Below, piece after piece: positions 1 to 8,889 of a stretch of DNA of 64,000 nt (position 1 is its first letter; each line of letters begins with the position of its first letter). Under the pieces are notes generated by a model. The model was not told the DNA's origin and did no database searches. It was given only the letters and a program-made list of their open reading frames with translations. A program made the translations under genes and the position numbers. The stretch is from Bog-473 sp963745665 (lineage in GTDB: Bacteria; Actinomycetota; Acidimicrobiia; Acidimicrobiales; RAAP-2): contig CAVUYE010000002.1 in assembly GCA_963745665.1 (NCBI GenBank), positions 372,001-436,000 on the forward strand. Direction: 5' to 3'.

Positions 1-570
1 CGAGGGGAGCGTGCGCTGGACCGCCTTCGGACGTCCTGTCGTGCCCGAGGTGTACTGCATGAATTGTCCCGCCAGCCGATCCGCCGGGGGCCCGTCGGGG
101 CGGCCGGCGATTGCGGCATGGAGCGGGGTGAAGCCTGGGATACCCCCCGCTTCGCCAGCGGCACCCACAGAGATCCGTCCGGGCTCGGGCACCCCGGCCT
201 CGCTGGCCGCTGCGCCCGCGACGACGGCGAACCGCTCGTCCGCCACCAGCGCCCGGGCTCCGGAGTCCTTGAGGATGTACGACGCCTCCGCCGCCGTCAG
301 GTTGCTGTTAAGCGGGACGAAGTTCCAGCCGACCTGGAAGAGAGCCATGAGCACCGTGATGACTTCGGCCCGGTTAGGGAGCAGCATCGCCACCGGATCA
401 CCCGGCTGCAGTCCCTGTTCCCGCAAAAAGTGCACCAGCTGATTGGCCTCGGCGTGGATCTGGCCGGCCGTCCACTCACGGCCGTCGGGGTCGATGGCGG
501 CGAGACGGTCGGGCTCTGCGGTCGCGGCGGCCCAGAAGCCTCGGAGAGGGGAAGGGGTCGGTACGGTCAC
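1..570 (-). CDS. Acyl-CoA synthetase / AMP-binding enzyme, N-terminal part
   Basis: Adenylate-forming enzyme of the ANL superfamily, expected to activate a carboxylic or fatty acid with ATP and CoA. About 190 N-terminal residues are present and the rest lies beyond base 1. The visible part has the usual N-terminal fold (PNRAEVITVLMALFQVGW, then VPLNSNLTAAE) and, near the window edge, the phosphate-binding motif YTSGTTGRPK. The start is GTG at 570, whose last two bases lie inside the TGA of the upstream acyl-CoA dehydrogenase (GTGA overlap), so the two are translationally coupled. The pairing suggests acyl activation followed by alpha,beta-dehydrogenation in fatty acid or sterol side-chain breakdown. 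The substrate cannot be told. Confidence 0.88.
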   Translation of the reverse strand, partial: MTVPTPSPLRGFWAAATAEPDRLAAIDPDGREWTAGQIHAEANQLVHFLREQGLQPGDPVAMLLPNRAEVITVLMALFQVGWNFVPLNSNLTAAEASYILKDSGARALVADERFAVVAGAAASEAGVPEPGRISVGAAGEAGGIPGFTPLHAAIAGRPDGPPADRLAGQFMQYTSGTTGRPKAVQRTLPS

Positions 571-1739
571 CGGGGCAACCCCAACACGTGCTCCCCGACG
601 ATGTTCTTGTTGATCTCGGTCGTCCCGCCGGCGATGGAGACCGACCGCACGCCGAGCAGGTTGTCGGCCCAGTAGTCACCGGCCCGGAGCGCGTCGAGAC
701 CGATGAGGTCGACGGCCAGGTTGGCCAGCTCCTGGTCGCAGGAGGCCCACGACAGCTTGGCCAGCGAGCCCCCCGCCCCCGCCGCCGCCGGATCGGCCAG
801 CGAGCGCTCCGTCAGGAAACGCATGCAACGGATGGCCGCATAGATACTGGCCACGCGCTGCCGCAGCACCGGGTCCCCCAGTCCATCCTTCGCCCGGGGG
901 TCGGCCAGCAGCTGGTCGAGCCGGCTGGCCAGGGAGAGGTGCAGCCGCGCCACGCCGGCCCGCTCGAAGCTGAGCGTCGTCATGGCCACCGACCACCCGG
1001 CGTGCAGCGGCCCGAGCATGGCCGAGCGGGGCACGCGCGCGTCGGTGAAGAAGAGCTCGGCGAAGGAGACCCCGCCCGTCATGGTCCGTAGCGGCCGCGC
1101 CTCGATACCGGGTGTGCGCAGATCGACCAGGAAGCACGTGATCCCCGCATGCTTCTTCGCCGTCGGGTCCGTCCGCACGTACAACTGGCACCAGTCGGCG
1201 AAGTGCCCGAGCGAGTTCCAGGTCTTTTGCCCGTTGATCACGAAGTCGTCGCCGTCCTCGACCGCGGCGGTGCGCAGCGAGGCCAGGTCGGAGCCGGCGT
1301 CGGGCTCCGACATCCCTTGGGACCAGATCTCGTCGCCGCGCAGCATCGGCTGGAGGAAGCGCGCCTGTTGCTCGGGCGTGCCGAAGTGCATGATGGCCGG
1401 GGCGATGTTGGAGACCCCGATCACGTTGACCGGCCCCGGCGCGCCGATCCGGTTGGTCTCCTCCATGTAGGCCAGCTGCTCAGGGACGCCCGCCCCGCGC
1501 CCGCCGTGCTCGACCGGCCACGAGGGTGCCGCCCACCCGCCGTCGGCCAGCGTGCGGTTCCAGGCCCGCAGGACCTCGAGGGACTCGCCCTCTATCTGGT
1601 GGCCTCCCGCCGCCACCACCTCGGGGGTCAGATGCTTCTCCAACCAGTCCCGCAGTTCGGCCCTGAACGCCGCCGTCTCGCCGGACGACTCGGTGTCCCC
1701 CGACGACTCGGTGTCCGGCCCCTCCCGCGACGACTCCAT
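567..1739 (-). CDS. Acyl-CoA dehydrogenase (FadE-like)
   Basis: FAD-dependent dehydrogenase, 390 residues from the preferred ATG at 1739, a normal length for the family. It carries typical acyl-CoA dehydrogenase segments: WSQGMSEPDAGSDLASLRT (FAD/substrate region), VINGQKTWNS, the middle beta domain ending ARPLRTM, and a C-terminal helical domain ending in the substrate-edge motif GGTTEINKNI. An in-frame extension to 1838 exists but has no family resemblance. The N terminus contains a short acidic repeat, TESSGD-TESSGE, from a tandem duplication of about 18 bases. It reads away from the nuclease gene at 1846 and overlaps the acyl-CoA synthetase by 4 bases. Confidence 0.9.
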   Translation of the reverse strand: MESSREGPDTESSGDTESSGETAAFRAELRDWLEKHLTPEVVAAGGHQIEGESLEVLRAWNRTLADGGWAAPSWPVEHGGRGAGVPEQLAYMEETNRIGAPGPVNVIGVSNIAPAIMHFGTPEQQARFLQPMLRGDEIWSQGMSEPDAGSDLASLRTAAVEDGDDFVINGQKTWNSLGHFADWCQLYVRTDPTAKKHAGITCFLVDLRTPGIEARPLRTMTGGVSFAELFFTDARVPRSAMLGPLHAGWSVAMTTLSFERAGVARLHLSLASRLDQLLADPRAKDGLGDPVLRQRVASIYAAIRCMRFLTERSLADPAAAGAGGSLAKLSWASCDQELANLAVDLIGLDALRAGDYWADNLLGVRSVSIAGGTTEINKNIVGEHVLGLPR

Positions 1740-1833
1740 GGGTCGGATATTGGTCCAGCATCCCCGTTTCGGACCAACCGCCCAGGTCAGGAGCAGGTCC
1801 GACTGGGTGCCGCCGAATGTCACCGCCACCCGG

Positions 1834-1839
1834 CACAAT
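1834..1839 (+). promoter_or_regulatory. -10-like box CACAAT for leaderless GTG at 1846
   Basis: CACAAT ends 6 bases before the GTG start of the nuclease gene. The same CACAAT-N6-GTG layout precedes the SDR gene at 40362 on the other strand. No Shine-Dalgarno sequence lies between. Inferred, not tested. Confidence 0.4.
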
Positions 1840-1845
1840 GCTTAT

Positions 1846-3714
1846 GTGGTCGCCGTCGAGATCAGGCCGAGGGATTCTCGCTTTGCCAAGCAGTGCCCCC
1901 AGCGCGTGCAGCTCGATGTGCTGCAGCCCTGTGAGCCGCTGCCCGACCCCCCCTTCCTGCAGATGCTTTACCGGGCCGGCGAGGCGTTCGAGGGCGAGAC
2001 CTTCGCCGCCCTGTTCGACGGGGTGGAGGGCGTCGTCGTCATCGAAGCCGAGGATCTCGATGCCCGGGAGTGGCAGACCCTGCAGGCCGTGAAGGCCCGG
2101 GCGCTGGTCATCGCCGGCGGGCGGCTCCCGGTGGATCACGAAGCGCATCGAGTGGGACAGCCTGATTTGCTCGTGCGTTGCGGTGAGGGCTATTTGCCTG
2201 TGGAGGTCAAGTCCCACAAGGCGCTCGAGCGCGTCCGGAAGGAGGGGACGGGGACGGCGTTGGTGTCCGCGGTCGGGGCGCCGTTCTTGGATGCCGCGGT
2301 GGTCGATGTCGAGTTCGTTGCCCGGAGACACGTGGGCGACTTGCTGCAGCTGGCGCACTACTACGCCCTGCTCGAGACGGCCGGCATCGCCTCGCCGGGT
2401 TGCTTCTCCGCCGGCGTCGTCGGCACGGAGGGAGTGATCGTCTGGCACGACCTTTCGGAGTCCTGCCTCCCTCCGCCCGAATACGCCGACGGTGGTCCGC
2501 TCGAGCGCATGAGCCCCCTGGTCCGCTACGACCTCGAGTTCGCCGTGCGGCTCGAGATCCTTGCCGCGGCCGAGGAGTACCTGGTCGACGAGACGGCACC
2601 GTTGTTGGCCGAGCCGGTCGTGTGTGACCAGTGCGACATGTGCCGGTGGCGGGAATGGTGCGGCGACCGGCTCGAGGAGGTGGCCGACCTGAGCCTGATT
2701 GCGGGTGTCGGCGCGGGGCGGCGGGCGCTGTACAAGGCCCACGGGATCGGGAGCCTCCATGATTTGGCGGCGCTCGACTGGCGGACGGCCGAGCTCGTCC
2801 GCGGCAAGGTCGATGTCGAGGGGTTGCTCTCGAAGGCGGCGGATCGGCCGGCGCCGACTCCGCTGGCCGAGGTGATCGGGAACCGGCCCAAGCAGGTCGA
2901 GGTGCTGGCCGAGCTCGGCCTGCACACGGTGGGCGATCTGGACACTCTCGATTCGAAGACGCTGGAGGTGTGTGGGGCCGGCGCGTCGAACGCGGCCGGG
3001 CAGATCGAGCTGGCCCGGGCCCGCATCGGTGTGTCACCGGCCTACCGGCGGCGCGACGTCCATGCGGTCGTTGTTCCTCGCGCCGACGTCGAGGTCGACG
3101 TGGACATGGAGAACACCAACGACGGCTGTTATCTGTGGGGCGCGCTCGTCACCGATCGACGTGGGGCGACGGCGACGGCGCCGACGGCTCGCTACGTGGC
3201 GTTCGCTTCGTGGGACCCCGACATCGAGGCCGGCGAGCTGATCGCCTTCAAGGAGTTCTGGTCCTGGTTCACCGGCGAGCGGGCCAAGGCCGCGGCGGAG
3301 GGCGCCTCCTTCCGGGCCTACTGCTACAGCAGGAGCGCCGAGCAGGGGCAGATGACCCGCATCGCCGACCGGCTCGGCCTGCGCGACGAGGTCGACGCGT
3401 TCTTGGCCTCCGTCGACTGGGTCGACCTGCTGGAGGTCGTGCGGGCCCAGCTGATCACCGGCCGCAGCATGGGGCTGAAGGAGACGGCGCCGCTGGCCGG
3501 CTTCTCCTGGCGGACCGACGACAGCGGGGGGACCCTTGCCATGGTCAAGTACGAGCAGGCGATCGACGAAGCGGCCGACGGCGCAGCCCGGGCCACGGCG
3601 CAGGAGTGGATCTTCGAGTACAACGAGGACGACGTGCGGGCGACAGCGGCACTGCGGGACTGGCTGCATGGGCCGGCCCAGAGGCTCCTCTCCATCGCGG
3701 CCGCCACGGAGTAA
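1846..3714 (+). CDS. TM0106-like RecB-family nuclease with C-terminal RNase H-like (YprB) domain
   Basis: Putative nuclease of about 622 residues, fusing a Cas4/RecB-like PD-(D/E)XK domain to a helix-hairpin-rich middle and a YprB-type RNase H-like C terminus. Seen in sequence: an early cysteine in KQCPQRVQLD (Cys17), the nuclease signature GQPDLLV (Asp107) followed by VEVKS (Glu120, Lys122), and a cluster CDQCDMCRWREWC (Cys260, 263, 266, 272). With Cys17 this resembles the Fe-S cluster of Cas4 and AddB enzymes. The C-terminal part has FEYNEDDVRAT, like the last acidic motif of 3'-5' exonucleases. The start is set to GTG 1846 because homologous content begins there; an open frame runs further upstream without similarity. 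No cas genes are nearby, so a stand-alone repair or RNA/DNA-processing role is more likely. Confidence 0.8.
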   Translation: MVAVEIRPRDSRFAKQCPQRVQLDVLQPCEPLPDPPFLQMLYRAGEAFEGETFAALFDGVEGVVVIEAEDLDAREWQTLQAVKARALVIAGGRLPVDHEAHRVGQPDLLVRCGEGYLPVEVKSHKALERVRKEGTGTALVSAVGAPFLDAAVVDVEFVARRHVGDLLQLAHYYALLETAGIASPGCFSAGVVGTEGVIVWHDLSESCLPPPEYADGGPLERMSPLVRYDLEFAVRLEILAAAEEYLVDETAPLLAEPVVCDQCDMCRWREWCGDRLEEVADLSLIAGVGAGRRALYKAHGIGSLHDLAALDWRTAELVRGKVDVEGLLSKAADRPAPTPLAEVIGNRPKQVEVLAELGLHTVGDLDTLDSKTLEVCGAGASNAAGQIELARARIGVSPAYRRRDVHAVVVPRADVEVDVDMENTNDGCYLWGALVTDRRGATATAPTARYVAFASWDPDIEAGELIAFKEFWSWFTGERAKAAAEGASFRAYCYSRSAEQGQMTRIADRLGLRDEVDAFLASVDWVDLLEVVRAQLITGRSMGLKETAPLAGFSWRTDDSGGTLAMVKYEQAIDEAADGAARATAQEWIFEYNEDDVRATAALRDWLHGPAQRLLSIAAATE

Positions 3715-3762
3715 ACCCGAACCTGGGCGCAACCCCGATGCGCGGTTGACCTGCGCCGTCAC

Positions 3763-3768
3763 TACGAT
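3763..3768 (+). promoter_or_regulatory. -10 box TACGAT, leaderless start at 3775
   Basis: TACGAT is followed by 6 bases and then the GTG start. No ribosome binding site is present, which fits a leaderless transcript. Confidence 0.5.
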
Positions 3769-3774
3769 CTGGCT

Positions 3775-4471
3775 GTGGTGGGGGAAGAGACCGACAAGAC
3801 CGAGGAAGTGCCCGTAGTCCCGCATCTCGAATTCGAGGATGCCGAAGACCTGCCCCGGGGTCGGTGGACCGACAGGACGGCACGACTCGTTGCCCTCGGC
3901 ATCTGCGCGGTGCTGCTGGTCGCCGGCGGCGTCGCGTTCGGGGCATGGCTCGGCTCGAGCCCGCAGAGCTCGGGTATCACCCGAAATTCCCCACCCCTCG
4001 GGCGCGACGGGCAGCACCGGGACGGCGAACAGCGGCTCGACCGGGGGCGGCAACTCCGGGGCGGGTTCAGCGGCGACTGGTGCGACCAGCGGTGCCGGGG
4101 CCACCGGCGCGACAGGGTCCACGGGTGACACTGGCAGCACCGGGGCGGGGGCGGAAGGCCTCTCGTCGGCCGGCTCGACCGGGAGCACCGGGGCCGGCAA
4201 TTCGGGTGCCGGCGCGAGCGCGGCGTCCCGGCTCAGCGCGGCCGGGGCCGGGAGCCAAGGGTCGGCCGGCTCGGCCGGGGCGGGGGCCGGAGCGGGGGCG
4301 GGGGCGGGGTCGGCGTCGAGTCAGACCCAGGCAAGCGGAGCAGCGGGCTCGAGTGCGGCCTCAGCGGGCAGCGGGAGCGGGACCGGGAGCGGAGCCGGGA
4401 CGACGCAGGGAACTGTCGGAGCAGGGTCGGGCTCGCCGTCGGGTGGGTCGACGGGGACTTCCATCCCCTGA
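3775..4471 (+). CDS. Single-pass membrane protein with Gly/Ser/Thr/Ala-rich tail, frame change near 3990-4005
   Basis: Unrecognised protein. The first about 75 residues (GTG 3775) give an acidic cytoplasmic segment and one membrane span, LVALGICAVLLVAGGVAFGAWL. The frame then loses sense at a CCCCACCCC stretch, and the +1 frame continues as a long low-complexity tail of GSTG, GSAG, GAGAGAG and SGSGTGSGAG repeats ending at 4471. Both parts join naturally if one base in the C-rich stretch is extra, so I read it as one anchored protein with a flexible extracytoplasmic tail of about 155 residues. Composition resembles linker or surface-exposed segments; no domain is visible. It could be a real frameshift. 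Confidence 0.55.
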
Positions 4472-4490
4472 ACGAAGGCTGCTCTGTCGG

Positions 4491-5675
4491 TCAGCCCAGG
4501 CGCAGGGTCTCGAGCGGCTCCAGGCGCGCTGCCTTAATGGAGGGGAAGAGTCCGGCCACCACGGCGACGACGAGGGCGAGGCCCATCCAGAGTGGGATCG
4601 TCTTGTAGTCGAGGACGACCACCCACCCGGAGAGGGCCGACACCCCGTAGACGATCCCAACACCCAGGGCCGCGCCGATCAGTCCACCGAGCAGGCCGAC
4701 GAAAAGCGACTCGAGCAAGAACTGCCCTGCGATCTTCGAGCGACTGTGGCCGACGGCCCGGCGGATCCCGATCTCCGATGACCGCTGAATCACCGAGATC
4801 GACATCACATTTGCAATGCCGACCCCGCCGACGATGAGGGCCAGCAGGCCGGCCAGGAACGCCACCTGCTGCAGCGTCTTGTTGGCCTGCGCCGCTGCCT
4901 GCAGGACGTCGCTCGGAATCTGCGTCGACGTCTGGTTGGAACCCCCGAGGCTGATGGCGGTTTGGACGGCGTTGGCGGTGGACTGGGTGGTGCCGGGCGC
5001 GGCGCGGATGTAGAGCTGATTCGGCTCGCCGTTGGTGCCGAGCACGTGTTGTGCCGACCACTCGGTGACGAACACCGCATTGTCGAGCTCGGGGTCGAGG
5101 GTGACCGCACCGAGGACGCCGACCACCGCGAAGTTGGCGCCGTTGAGACTGATGGTGCGGGTCTCGCCGGGCAGGTAGCCGTATTGTTTGGCGATGCCCT
5201 CGCCGAGCACTGCGGCGCTGGTGTGTAGGCGCATATCGGCCAGATCGAGCCACCGTCCACTCGTCACCGGCACCTGCAGCACGCTCGGCAGGCCGACTCC
5301 CGCCGCCCGTACCGGGACGGGAAAAGCCTCGTAGTAATCCTTGGCTCCCTGGACCGGCACCGACACGACGTTGGAGAGGTTGGACGTGGCGGCGGCGGCA
5401 GTCACGCTCGTGACGGCTTCGACCCGAGCCACCGCGTTGGACGGGAAGGTCGGGCTCTGCGAACCGAACGTGCCGCCTGCCTGGGCGACGATCAGGTTCG
5501 TGCCCAGCTGGGCCAGCTGGGCCTGGAGCTGGCCCTTGGCGCTTTCGGTCAGGCCGATGGCACAGACCATGGCGGCCACCCCGATGATCGGCCCGAGCAT
5601 GATCATGAGCGTCCTGGATTTCCGCGCCGTCAGGCCGTTCAGCGCGACGCCGATGAGGTCGCGGGCCTGGCTCAC
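4491..5675 (-). CDS. MacB-like ABC transporter permease (FtsX domain)
   Basis: Integral membrane subunit of a MacB/LolC-type mechanotransmission ABC exporter, 394 residues, matching the usual length of stand-alone permeases. One N-terminal span (LMIMLGPIIGVAAMVCAIGL) precedes a large extracytoplasmic MacB_PCD domain of about 200 residues. Three C-terminal spans follow around residues 267-380, with the conserved EIGIRRAVGHSRSKI loop between the first two. Its ATG at 5675 overlaps the stop of the ATPase gene (ATGA). It closes a four-gene minus-strand operon: lipoprotein, adaptor, ATPase, permease. Confidence 0.9.
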   Translation of the reverse strand: MSQARDLIGVALNGLTARKSRTLMIMLGPIIGVAAMVCAIGLTESAKGQLQAQLAQLGTNLIVAQAGGTFGSQSPTFPSNAVARVEAVTSVTAAAATSNLSNVVSVPVQGAKDYYEAFPVPVRAAGVGLPSVLQVPVTSGRWLDLADMRLHTSAAVLGEGIAKQYGYLPGETRTISLNGANFAVVGVLGAVTLDPELDNAVFVTEWSAQHVLGTNGEPNQLYIRAAPGTTQSTANAVQTAISLGGSNQTSTQIPSDVLQAAAQANKTLQQVAFLAGLLALIVGGVGIANVMSISVIQRSSEIGIRRAVGHSRSKIAGQFLLESLFVGLLGGLIGAALGVGIVYGVSALSGWVVVLDYKTIPLWMGLALVVAVVAGLFPSIKAARLEPLETLRLG

Positions 5676-6415
5676 GCCGGGGTCCCGGCCAGAACCTCGT
5701 CGGCCACGATCCGGCCGTCTCGCATGGAGATCCGGCGTGCCGCCGTATTGGCCACCGTGGGGTCGTGGGTCACCATGACGACAGCGCGCTCGGGCGTCTG
5801 GAGGCTCCGGAAAATATCGAGGACGTGCGCGGCATTGACCGAGTCCAACGCGCCGGTCGGCTCGTCGGCCAGGACCATCAGGGGGTCCGTCACGATGGCC
5901 CGGGCCAGCGCCACCCGCTGTTGCTCGCCGCCGGACATCTGCACCGGCCGATGGTTCACGCGGGCACCCAGGCCGAGCTGATCGAGCGCGTCGTACGCCT
6001 TCTGCCTGCGTTGGCGGGGCCGCATGTCGCGGTAGAGCAGGGCGGTCTCGACGTTACCGAGCGCGCTCAGGTGGGGGATGAGATGGAACTGCTGGAAGAC
6101 GAACCCGATGGAGTCGCCGCGCACGTGCGAGCGGGTGACGTCGTCGAGCCGGCTGACGTCTCGGCCCGCCACGCGCACCTTGCCAGCGCTGGGGAGGTCG
6201 AGCAGGCCCAGCAGACCCAGCATGGTCGACTTCCCCGATCCCGACGGCCCCACGATGGAGATGAACTCACCGGCCATGATGCGCAGCGACACGTCGCGCA
6301 TGGCGTAGACGATCACCTCCTCGCCGTAGAGGCGCGACACGTGCTCGAGCTCGAGGAGGGGCTGCTCGAGGACCGTCTCCTCGGTCGTCGGTTCCTGGGC
6401 GGGCTCGGACGTCAC
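5672..6415 (-). CDS. ABC transporter ATP-binding protein (MacB/LolD class)
   Basis: Cytoplasmic ATPase of 247 residues that powers the adjacent FtsX-type permease. Walker A GPSGSGKST is at residues 56-64, the Q-loop in FVFQQF, the signature SGGEQQ at 161-166, Walker B with VLADEPTG at 181-188 and the switch His in THD near 217. The N-terminal 20 residues are Glu/Thr-rich. The start ATG at 6415 overlaps the adaptor stop codon by 4 bases and its own stop overlaps the permease start, so all three are tightly coupled. Family membership is clear; the exported substrate is not. Confidence 0.93.
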   Translation of the reverse strand: MTSEPAQEPTTEETVLEQPLLELEHVSRLYGEEVIVYAMRDVSLRIMAGEFISIVGPSGSGKSTMLGLLGLLDLPSAGKVRVAGRDVSRLDDVTRSHVRGDSIGFVFQQFHLIPHLSALGNVETALLYRDMRPRQRRQKAYDALDQLGLGARVNHRPVQMSGGEQQRVALARAIVTDPLMVLADEPTGALDSVNAAHVLDIFRSLQTPERAVVMVTHDPTVANTAARRISMRDGRIVADEVLAGTPA

Positions 6416-8859
6416 GACGACGAGTCGACCTCCACCACGATGGTCTGGCCGGCTCGCAGCCCACGCGTGATCTCAATGTACGAGCCCTCGGTGAGCCCCG
6501 TCGTGACTGGGACCTCGACGATCCGTCCGCCGTGAGCCAGGTTGACCACGCGCACGACGTCCTGACCGGTCCCGTTCTGCTTCACCGCCGCGATCGGGAC
6601 GGTCAGCGCATCGCTCTTCTGCTCGGTCACGACATCGATGGAGACCGACGACCCGTCGGCGCCGTCGAGCCCCGGTGCCTCGATCGTACCCTCGTAGACC
6701 TGGGTGGATGCCTGGCCCGCGGCCGCGGTCTGCTGGGTCGGAGTGGAGTCGAGCTCGGTGATGGTGCCGGAGACCGAGTTGTTCTCGCCGTCGATCTGGA
6801 CCGTGCAGGTCTGGCCGACGGCGAGCTGCGTGCGGTTCGACGCCGACGCGTCGAGGGTTACCGTGAGGTTCGGCTCGGTCAGCGACAGAATGGGGGTGCC
6901 GGTCGTGACCGGTTGCCCCGTCTTCACGTAGACGGTGCCGACGCGGGTGGGCCACGAGCCCACGATCATGTCGGTGGGCTCGAAGCTGATGTTCCGCTGC
7001 AGCGACTGGATCGTCACGGTGACCGAGGTCTGACCCGCCTTCAGCAGCGCCGTACCGGTGAGGGGCTGGTAGTTCGTCCCCGGCTGCGCGGTGCCCTGCA
7101 CCGAGAAGTTGACCGAGGTGTTCATGGCCGGCGCCTGGGTGGAGGTGATGACGAAGGTGGCTGATCCGCCCTGCGCCACGCTGGATGTCGCGGCGGCGAT
7201 GGTGAGCTTGGGCACGACCTGCGACGTGATGGTCACCGAGGCGCTCGACGGCGACCCGACCAGGTACGAGGAGCTCGCGGCGAGCGAGACCGTCAACACC
7301 CGGTTGGGCTCGACCAGGTTGTCGGTCACGGTGGGGATCTGCACACTCAATGCGGTCTGGCCGGCGGGAACGGTCAGGATGCCGGGCGGGAGGGAGTAGT
7401 CGATGCCCTGCTGCGCCGTGCCCCCGTAGGAGAGGTTGATGGTGAGGGGCTGGCTGAGCGCCTGACTCAGCCCGATGGAGACGGCGTAGGGCTCGCCCTT
7501 CTGCAGGTAGGTCGTGGCGGACGTGAGCGTGACGGTCGGCTGGGTCAGGCTGCCGTTGATCGTCACGACGGCCGAGCCGGAAGAGCCGACGGTGTACTGG
7601 GAAGGGTTCGGGGAGATGGTGACGACGATGTAGTCGTTGGGTTTGATCGTGCTCGTCTGCTCGGTCGTGAGGGTCAGCGTGGCGGTGGTGGCGCCCGCAT
7701 CGAGCGTGACGACCGGGTCGGGCACCATGTAGTCGGTCCCGGCGGAGGCGTTCCCCCCGAAGCTCAGAGCCACCTGGGTGTTCTGCAGCGGCGCCTGGTT
7801 GGCCGTCACCGTCAACGTGACGGTTCCCCCCGGGGACACGCTGGTGCCGCCGGTGATCTGCAGTGTCGGCACCGCACCGTTCGCAATGGTGGTCTGGGCC
7901 GAGCTCGGAGACCCCACCGAATAGCCCGTCCCCGAAGCGAGGGCCATGGAGATCGTGGTGTTCGGTTGGACCGTGGTCGTGGCGCGCGTCTGCACGCTGA
8001 CCGTGGCCTGCAGCGCGTTGGCCGGGAGGGTCACCGTGGTCGGGGGCGAGATCACGTTGTCGGGCCCGGCGGTGCCGCCGGGGGTGAGGTCGACCGTGAT
8101 GTCCGACGTTGATGTCGTCGACGCGCTGATCACGAAGTTCGCCGGCTGGCCGGCCGCCACCTGGTCGGCCACCGATGCGATGGTCAGGACAGGGACCGGG
8201 TCGTCGGCCAGGACCGCTGTCGGCTGTGCCGCACCGTGGGTCGACCGCGTGAGGGAGGCGGCCTGCGTCGCCGGTGGCCCGATGATCAGGCCGGCGGTGT
8301 CCTGGTCGCCGAGCTGGTAGCCGGGGCCTTGCTCCAGCGCCACGCTCACCGACTCCGGCGTGGCGGGAGTGGAGTTCGGGTAGTTCTGTTGGGCCTGCCA
8401 CTGGGCCAGCGCGAACTGGGTCTGCTCCGTGAAGAGGCTGGAGCTCGGCCCCGGGTAGTCCCCCGCAGCATTGAGGATCTGCTTGAGCTCCACCACGTCG
8501 GCTCCGGAGTCACCTGGGACCAGGGAGCGGAAGAACGGCAGGGTCCCACTTTCGGCGATGGCGTTGCGCCCGTTGAGCGAGAACATCACATCGCCCGTGT
8601 TGCTGACCGATCCATCCTTCACCGACACGTCGCTGACCAGACCCTGGGTGGCGGCGGTCACCTTGGTGGTCTCCTTGCGCGCCAGCGTGCCCGTCAGGTT
8701 CACGGTTCCCTGCAAAGTGCGCCGCTGCACCGTGCTGAGCACGACGACCTGCTTTCCCGAGGAGCCGCTGCCGCTCGCGGCGACGGCGTACGAGATCCCG
8801 GCCGCGGCGAGTACTGCTACCGCGACGACGACGCCGATGGTCTTCTGCTTGCGGGTCAT
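6412..8859 (-). CDS. Periplasmic adaptor (HlyD/MacA-like) with PG-binding-like domain and inserted Calx-beta repeats
   Basis: Unusually long adaptor, 815 residues against roughly 350-450 for typical MacA-like proteins. Order seen: short cytoplasmic start and a membrane span (7-27); the first half of a barrel-sandwich domain (about 50-100); a peptidoglycan-binding-type segment, PGDSGADVVELKQIL (115-175); then, from about 222 to 623, four tandem beta-rich repeats of about 105 residues (the last truncated). Each repeat has Calx-beta features: a start like VPTLQI or VPKLTI, the GTAxxGxDY turn, and an end like VGSPSSAxVTI. From 624 the adaptor resumes with VGTVYVKTGQPVTTGTPILSL, a beta-barrel and a membrane-proximal domain. 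It sits 30 bases downstream of a lipoprotein gene and overlaps the ATPase gene. The repeats probably extend the adaptor through the thick cell envelope; that is inference. Confidence 0.82.
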   Translation of the reverse strand: MTRKQKTIGVVVAVAVLAAAGISYAVAASGSGSSGKQVVVLSTVQRRTLQGTVNLTGTLARKETTKVTAATQGLVSDVSVKDGSVSNTGDVMFSLNGRNAIAESGTLPFFRSLVPGDSGADVVELKQILNAAGDYPGPSSSLFTEQTQFALAQWQAQQNYPNSTPATPESVSVALEQGPGYQLGDQDTAGLIIGPPATQAASLTRSTHGAAQPTAVLADDPVPVLTIASVADQVAAGQPANFVISASTTSTSDITVDLTPGGTAGPDNVISPPTTVTLPANALQATVSVQTRATTTVQPNTTISMALASGTGYSVGSPSSAQTTIANGAVPTLQITGGTSVSPGGTVTLTVTANQAPLQNTQVALSFGGNASAGTDYMVPDPVVTLDAGATTATLTLTTEQTSTIKPNDYIVVTISPNPSQYTVGSSGSAVVTINGSLTQPTVTLTSATTYLQKGEPYAVSIGLSQALSQPLTINLSYGGTAQQGIDYSLPPGILTVPAGQTALSVQIPTVTDNLVEPNRVLTVSLAASSSYLVGSPSSASVTITSQVVPKLTIAAATSSVAQGGSATFVITSTQAPAMNTSVNFSVQGTAQPGTNYQPLTGTALLKAGQTSVTVTIQSLQRNISFEPTDMIVGSWPTRVGTVYVKTGQPVTTGTPILSLTEPNLTVTLDASASNRTQLAVGQTCTVQIDGENNSVSGTITELDSTPTQQTAAAGQASTQVYEGTIEAPGLDGADGSSVSIDVVTEQKSDALTVPIAAVKQNGTGQDVVRVVNLAHGGRIVEVPVTTGLTEGSYIEITRGLRAGQTIVVEVDSSS

Positions 8860-8889
8860 GTGGTCATCCCTCGATAGTGGTCCGGCCGG

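Noticed and set aside
1552..1845. Long upstream in-frame extension of the nuclease gene
   Set aside because: It lies antisense to the acyl-CoA dehydrogenase start and has no family similarity; a leaderless GTG at 1846 fits better.
3746..3768. TTGACC as -35 partner of TACGAT before the 3775 gene
   Set aside because: The spacing is only 11 bases, too short for a normal promoter; the -10 box alone is kept.
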